34,262 nucleotides of DNA from Clostridiales bacterium. GTDB taxonomy: Bacteria; Bacillota; Clostridia; Oscillospirales; JAAYOS01. Within the stretch, counting starts at the first letter, position 1. The number at the start of each line of letters is the position of its first letter. This document shows, piece after piece, positions 32,023 through 34,262 of the stretch. A program made the translations under genes and the position numbers. The stretch spans positions 1 to 34,262 of the forward strand of contig JAAYOS010000116.1 in NCBI GenBank assembly GCA_012520195.1, in the 5' to 3' direction. Below the pieces are notes generated by a model, which was given only the letters and a program-made list of their open reading frames with translations, was not told where the DNA came from and ran no database searches.

Positions 32023-32892
32023 TTGAAAATCAAGAAAGCAGTCATCCCGGCAGCCGGACTCGGTACGAGAATGCTTCCCGCCACAAAGACTATTCCGAAG
32101 GAAATGCTGCCAGTAGTCGACAAGCCGTCTATCCAGTACATTATCGAGGAGGCGGTTGCTTCAGGAATTGAGGACATTCTCATTGTAACAAACAGGGCAA
32201 AATCGGCAATGGATGATTATTTTGATTACCATCCGGAGCTTGAGGAGAGTCTGAAGCGTGCAGGAAAGGTCAACGAGATAGAAACTGTCAGGCGTACTGC
32301 TGACCTGGCAAACATTTTTTATGTGAGGCAGAAGGAGACAAAGGGGCTTGGTCATGCCATATGGAGGGCGAAGCATTTTGTAGGGGACGAGCCGTTTGCT
32401 GTACTCCTTGGGGACGACATAATGGTATCGGAGACGCCTGTAATGCGACAGTTGATCGATCTGGCTGAAGAATACAGCTGCTCGGTTGTCGGTGTACAGC
32501 GAGTTTCGAGAGAAGTCATTGGGAAATACTGTACACTCGGAGTCAAGCCTGTAAAGGAGCGCTGTTACGATGTGACAGAACTCATAGAAAAGCCCCGTCC
32601 CGAACAGGTCATATCTGACTTCGCTATTCTAGGGAGATACGTTCTCACACCTGCTATTTTTGATGTGCTTGAAGACCTGCCTGCCGGCTACGGGGGAGAG
32701 ATTCAACTGACCGACGGTCTCAATGCTCTCTGCCAAAACGAACGGATGCTAGCGTGCGATTTTGAAGGAAAACGCTATGATACAGGAAATCTGAGGGGTT
32801 ACATGGAGGTAACTATAGACATGGCTCTCGAACATCCGGAGATTAAAGACTGGATGAAAGATTTCCTAAGAAGCAAGATCGAGAATTCGTGA
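32023..32892 (+). CDS. galU: UTP-glucose-1-phosphate uridylyltransferase
   Basis: Makes UDP-glucose from UTP and glucose-1-phosphate for glycan and lipid synthesis. It has 289 residues, typical length. The N-terminal nucleotide loop is AVIPAAGLGTRMLPATK, followed by PKEMLPVVDKPSIQYI. The remaining signatures are LGHAIWRAK, FAVLLGDDI, ELIEKPRP and GGEIQLTDGLNAL. TTG 32023 is chosen, eight bases after AAGGTGG (32008-32014); the frame is open from 32002. It may be expressed from the queT promoter. Confidence 0.93.
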   Translation: MKIKKAVIPAAGLGTRMLPATKTIPKEMLPVVDKPSIQYIIEEAVASGIEDILIVTNRAKSAMDDYFDYHPELEESLKRAGKVNEIETVRRTADLANIFYVRQKETKGLGHAIWRAKHFVGDEPFAVLLGDDIMVSETPVMRQLIDLAEEYSCSVVGVQRVSREVIGKYCTLGVKPVKERCYDVTELIEKPRPEQVISDFAILGRYVLTPAIFDVLEDLPAGYGGEIQLTDGLNALCQNERMLACDFEGKRYDTGNLRGYMEVTIDMALEHPEIKDWMKDFLRSKIENS

Positions 32893-32921
32893 GTGAAACA
32901 CTCCTGATTTCTTAAAATAGT

Positions 32922-32950
32922 TTGACAATTGTTGATAAAAAGGGTATAAT
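32922..32950 (+). promoter_or_regulatory. Consensus promoter of rpsF-ssb-rpsR
   Basis: Exact TTGACA (32922-32927) and exact TATAAT (32945-32950), 17 bases apart, about 90 bases before rpsF. Confidence 0.9.
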
Positions 32951-32960
32951 GACTCTCGTT

Positions 32961-32997
32961 GATGTTCCGTTTGTGTGTTCGCAACGGAACCTACATC
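32961..32997 (+). promoter_or_regulatory. Leader hairpin of rpsF, candidate S6:S18 autoregulatory element
   Basis: gttccgtt (32964-32971) pairs with aacggaac (32983-32990) around an 11-base loop. An outer gat/atc pairing is separated by a ctac bulge (32991-32994). S6:S18 complexes are known to repress their own mRNA through a leader stem-loop; I have not verified the full motif here. Confidence 0.4.
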
Positions 32998-33041
32998 CTT
33001 GCTCCTGAAAAAGGGGCCATAGTCCAAAAGGAGGTGCAAAA

Positions 33042-33335
33042 ATGGCTAGTAAAGTTTCTAAGTATGAGACGATCTTTATTGTAAGCACAAGGTTCGACGA
33101 GGAGTCCACCCGTGAAATCATTAATAAGTTCAAGGAACTGATTGAGGCAAACGGAACTCTTGAAAGCGTCGACGAGTGGGGCAAACGCAGACTCGCTTAT
33201 GAGATCGATGATCAGCGTGAAGGATACTATGTTCTGATGAACTTCACATCCCCCACTAGTTTCCCGGAAGAGCTGGACCGCGTATACAAGATTACCGAAG
33301 GCATAATGCGCTCAATCATCATTGTTAAGGAATGA
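33042..33335 (+). CDS. rpsF: 30S ribosomal protein S6
   Basis: A 97-residue S6, which binds S18 on the platform of the small ribosomal subunit. Family segments are YETIFIVSTRFDEESTREII, DEWGKRRLAYEIDDQREGYY and the C-terminal IMRSIIIVKE. ATG 33042 follows AAGGAGG. First gene of the conserved rpsF-ssb-rpsR operon. Confidence 0.97.
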   Translation: MASKVSKYETIFIVSTRFDEESTREIINKFKELIEANGTLESVDEWGKRRLAYEIDDQREGYYVLMNFTSPTSFPEELDRVYKITEGIMRSIIIVKE

Positions 33336-33345
33336 GAGGTCTCAA

Positions 33346-33834
33346 ATGCTTAATAAGGTAATTCTAATGGGTAGATTGACCCGTGACCCTGAGCTTCGCT
33401 TCACACAGTCGAATATCGCCGTAACGAGCTTCTCCATTGCTGTAGACAGAAACTACAAAAGCAGGGGTGAACAGCAGGCGGCTACCGATTTTATCGATAT
33501 TGTTGCCTGGCGTGGAACTGCTGAATTTGTATCCAAATGGTTTTCCAAAGGTCGCATGATTGTTGTTGTGGGATCACTCCAAGTCCGCAATTGGCAGGAC
33601 AAGGACGGTAACAACCGCAGGACAGCGGAAGTAGTTGCCGATGAAGTTTACTTTGGAGACTCAAAGCGTTCAGGCGATGACAGCGGCAGCCGATTCACAC
33701 GGACTGATGCTGATTTTGGTGATCAGACAGGGGACAGGTCATTCGATTCATTTAGCAGTAGCCCGTACAGCAGCGGGCTGCCCGTATCCGATTTTGAAGA
33801 CATAACCGACGACGATGATGAGCTTCCATTCTAA
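33346..33834 (+). CDS. ssb: Single-stranded DNA-binding protein
   Basis: A 162-residue SSB. The OB fold covers residues ~1-105, with MLNKVILMGRLTRDPELRFT and ATDFIDIVAWRGTAEFV. A low-complexity Ser/Gly/Asp linker follows, ending in the acidic tip DDDELPF that recruits replication and repair partners. The frame is open from 33322, but ATG 33346 after GAGAGGT gives the conserved N-terminus. Second gene of the S6 operon, 10 bases after rpsF. Confidence 0.97.
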   Translation: MLNKVILMGRLTRDPELRFTQSNIAVTSFSIAVDRNYKSRGEQQAATDFIDIVAWRGTAEFVSKWFSKGRMIVVVGSLQVRNWQDKDGNNRRTAEVVADEVYFGDSKRSGDDSGSRFTRTDADFGDQTGDRSFDSFSSSPYSSGLPVSDFEDITDDDDELPF

Positions 33835-33922
33835 TAATGCGTCTGAAAACTCTAACCTTCAATAGTCGGGAGTACCTGATCTACCCCACATACCAGTAAT
33901 TTTATGTAAGGAGTCTGATATA

Positions 33923-34162
33923 ATGGCATCAGATAGGCGTCAAAATCGCGGCCGCAGACGCAGAAAAGTATGTGCTTTCTGTGTTGACAAGGTTCAGCAT
34001 ATTGACTATAAAGATGTAGCGAGACTGCGCAGATTTCTCTCTGAGCGCTCGAAGATTCTTCCACGCCGTATGACTGGCGTATGTGCTGCCCATCAAAGAC
34101 AGCTGACAATCGCCATCAAGCGTGCACGTCACATAGCGCTGCTGCCGTACGTAACTGAGTAA
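33923..34162 (+). CDS. rpsR: 30S ribosomal protein S18
   Basis: A 79-residue S18 with the family core [20 protein letters not shown] and [20 protein letters not shown]. The N-terminal [10 protein letters not shown] and VCAAH supply three Cys plus a His, suggesting the zinc-binding (C+) paralogue. The start ATG follows AAGGAG. Last gene of the operon, before a strong terminator. Confidence 0.97.
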   Translation: MASDRRQNRGRRRRKVCAFCVDKVQHIDYKDVARLRRFLSERSKILPRRMTGVCAAHQRQLTIAIKRARHIALLPYVTE

Positions 34163-34187
34163 AATAGTATAATAAATGTCAGTGAAA

Positions 34188-34236
34188 GTGCTGTCTCACG
34201 TTGAGCTTCTTGCTCGCGGTGGGACAGCACCTTTTA
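34188..34236 (+). terminator. Rho-independent terminator of rpsF-ssb-rpsR
   Basis: The arms gtgctgtctcac (34188-34199) and gtgggacagcac (34219-34230) pair over 12 bases with one G-U. An inner gagc/gctc hairpin caps the stem, and CTTTTATT follows. Confidence 0.88.
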
Positions 34237-34262
34237 TTAAATATGGGTTTAGTCTAAAGTAA

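Overview
The window looks like a chromosomal segment of an obligately anaerobic, hydrogen-producing fermentative member of the Clostridia (Firmicutes). The basis is the gene content: trimeric [FeFe]-hydrogenases with their clostridial regulatory genes, a Trp T-box riboswitch, an rpsF-ssb-rpsR operon, Smr, QueT and AlaX-type genes. Near-consensus TTGACA/TATAAT promoters and frequent GTG/TTG starts fit as well. I cannot name a genus. No phage, IS element or CRISPR array is visible. The hydrogenase maturases HydE, HydF and HydG are not in the window.

Layout, left to right. (1) 2-1129: 3' part of a GH3 beta-glycosidase cut by the window edge. (2) 1486-3109: lysA and a small Smr-domain gene. (3) 3250-3700: five tRNA genes (Gly, Arg, His, Gln, Lys), all with encoded CCA, between a good promoter and a terminator. 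(4) 3837-5806: an AlaX-like tRNA-editing protein, then a nucleotidyltransferase (MNT) and HEPN pair. (5) 5981-8098: guaB and a metallophosphoesterase. (6) 8184-11344: a ParB-like/BMP fusion protein that appears to start at an ATT codon, followed by a wecC-type dehydrogenase. (7) Minus strand 11473-15769: serA and serC behind one promoter, and a trpB2 gene behind a T-box with a TGG (Trp) specifier.

(8) 15793-30334 is the core of the window. A five-gene putative sensory operon encodes a DRTGG protein, an RsbW-like ATPase, a degenerate [FeFe]-hydrogenase-like protein, a second DRTGG protein and a PHP-domain protein. Next comes a bifurcating-type hydrogenase operon: HydC, a kinase-like ATPase, a small ferredoxin-like protein, HydB and HydA. 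Its promoter is overlapped by a long inverted repeat. A second hydrogenase set follows: HydC2, a HydB fused to an NfnB/GltD-type FAD-NADPH module, and HydA2 with an extra C-terminal coiled coil. The fusion suggests one H2/ferredoxin enzyme wired to both NAD(H) and NADP(H).

(9) 30395-34262: a perfect 23-bp palindrome, a divergent HTH regulator/SLOG-family pair with a palindrome over the promoter, queT, galU, and rpsF-ssb-rpsR ending in a clear terminator.

How the parts may work together (inference): the hydrogenases dispose of fermentation electrons as H2 while balancing ferredoxin, NADH and NADPH, and the degenerate hydrogenase with its ATPase, DRTGG and PHP partners may sense H2 or redox state. 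SerC/SerA and TrpB2 share serine chemistry.
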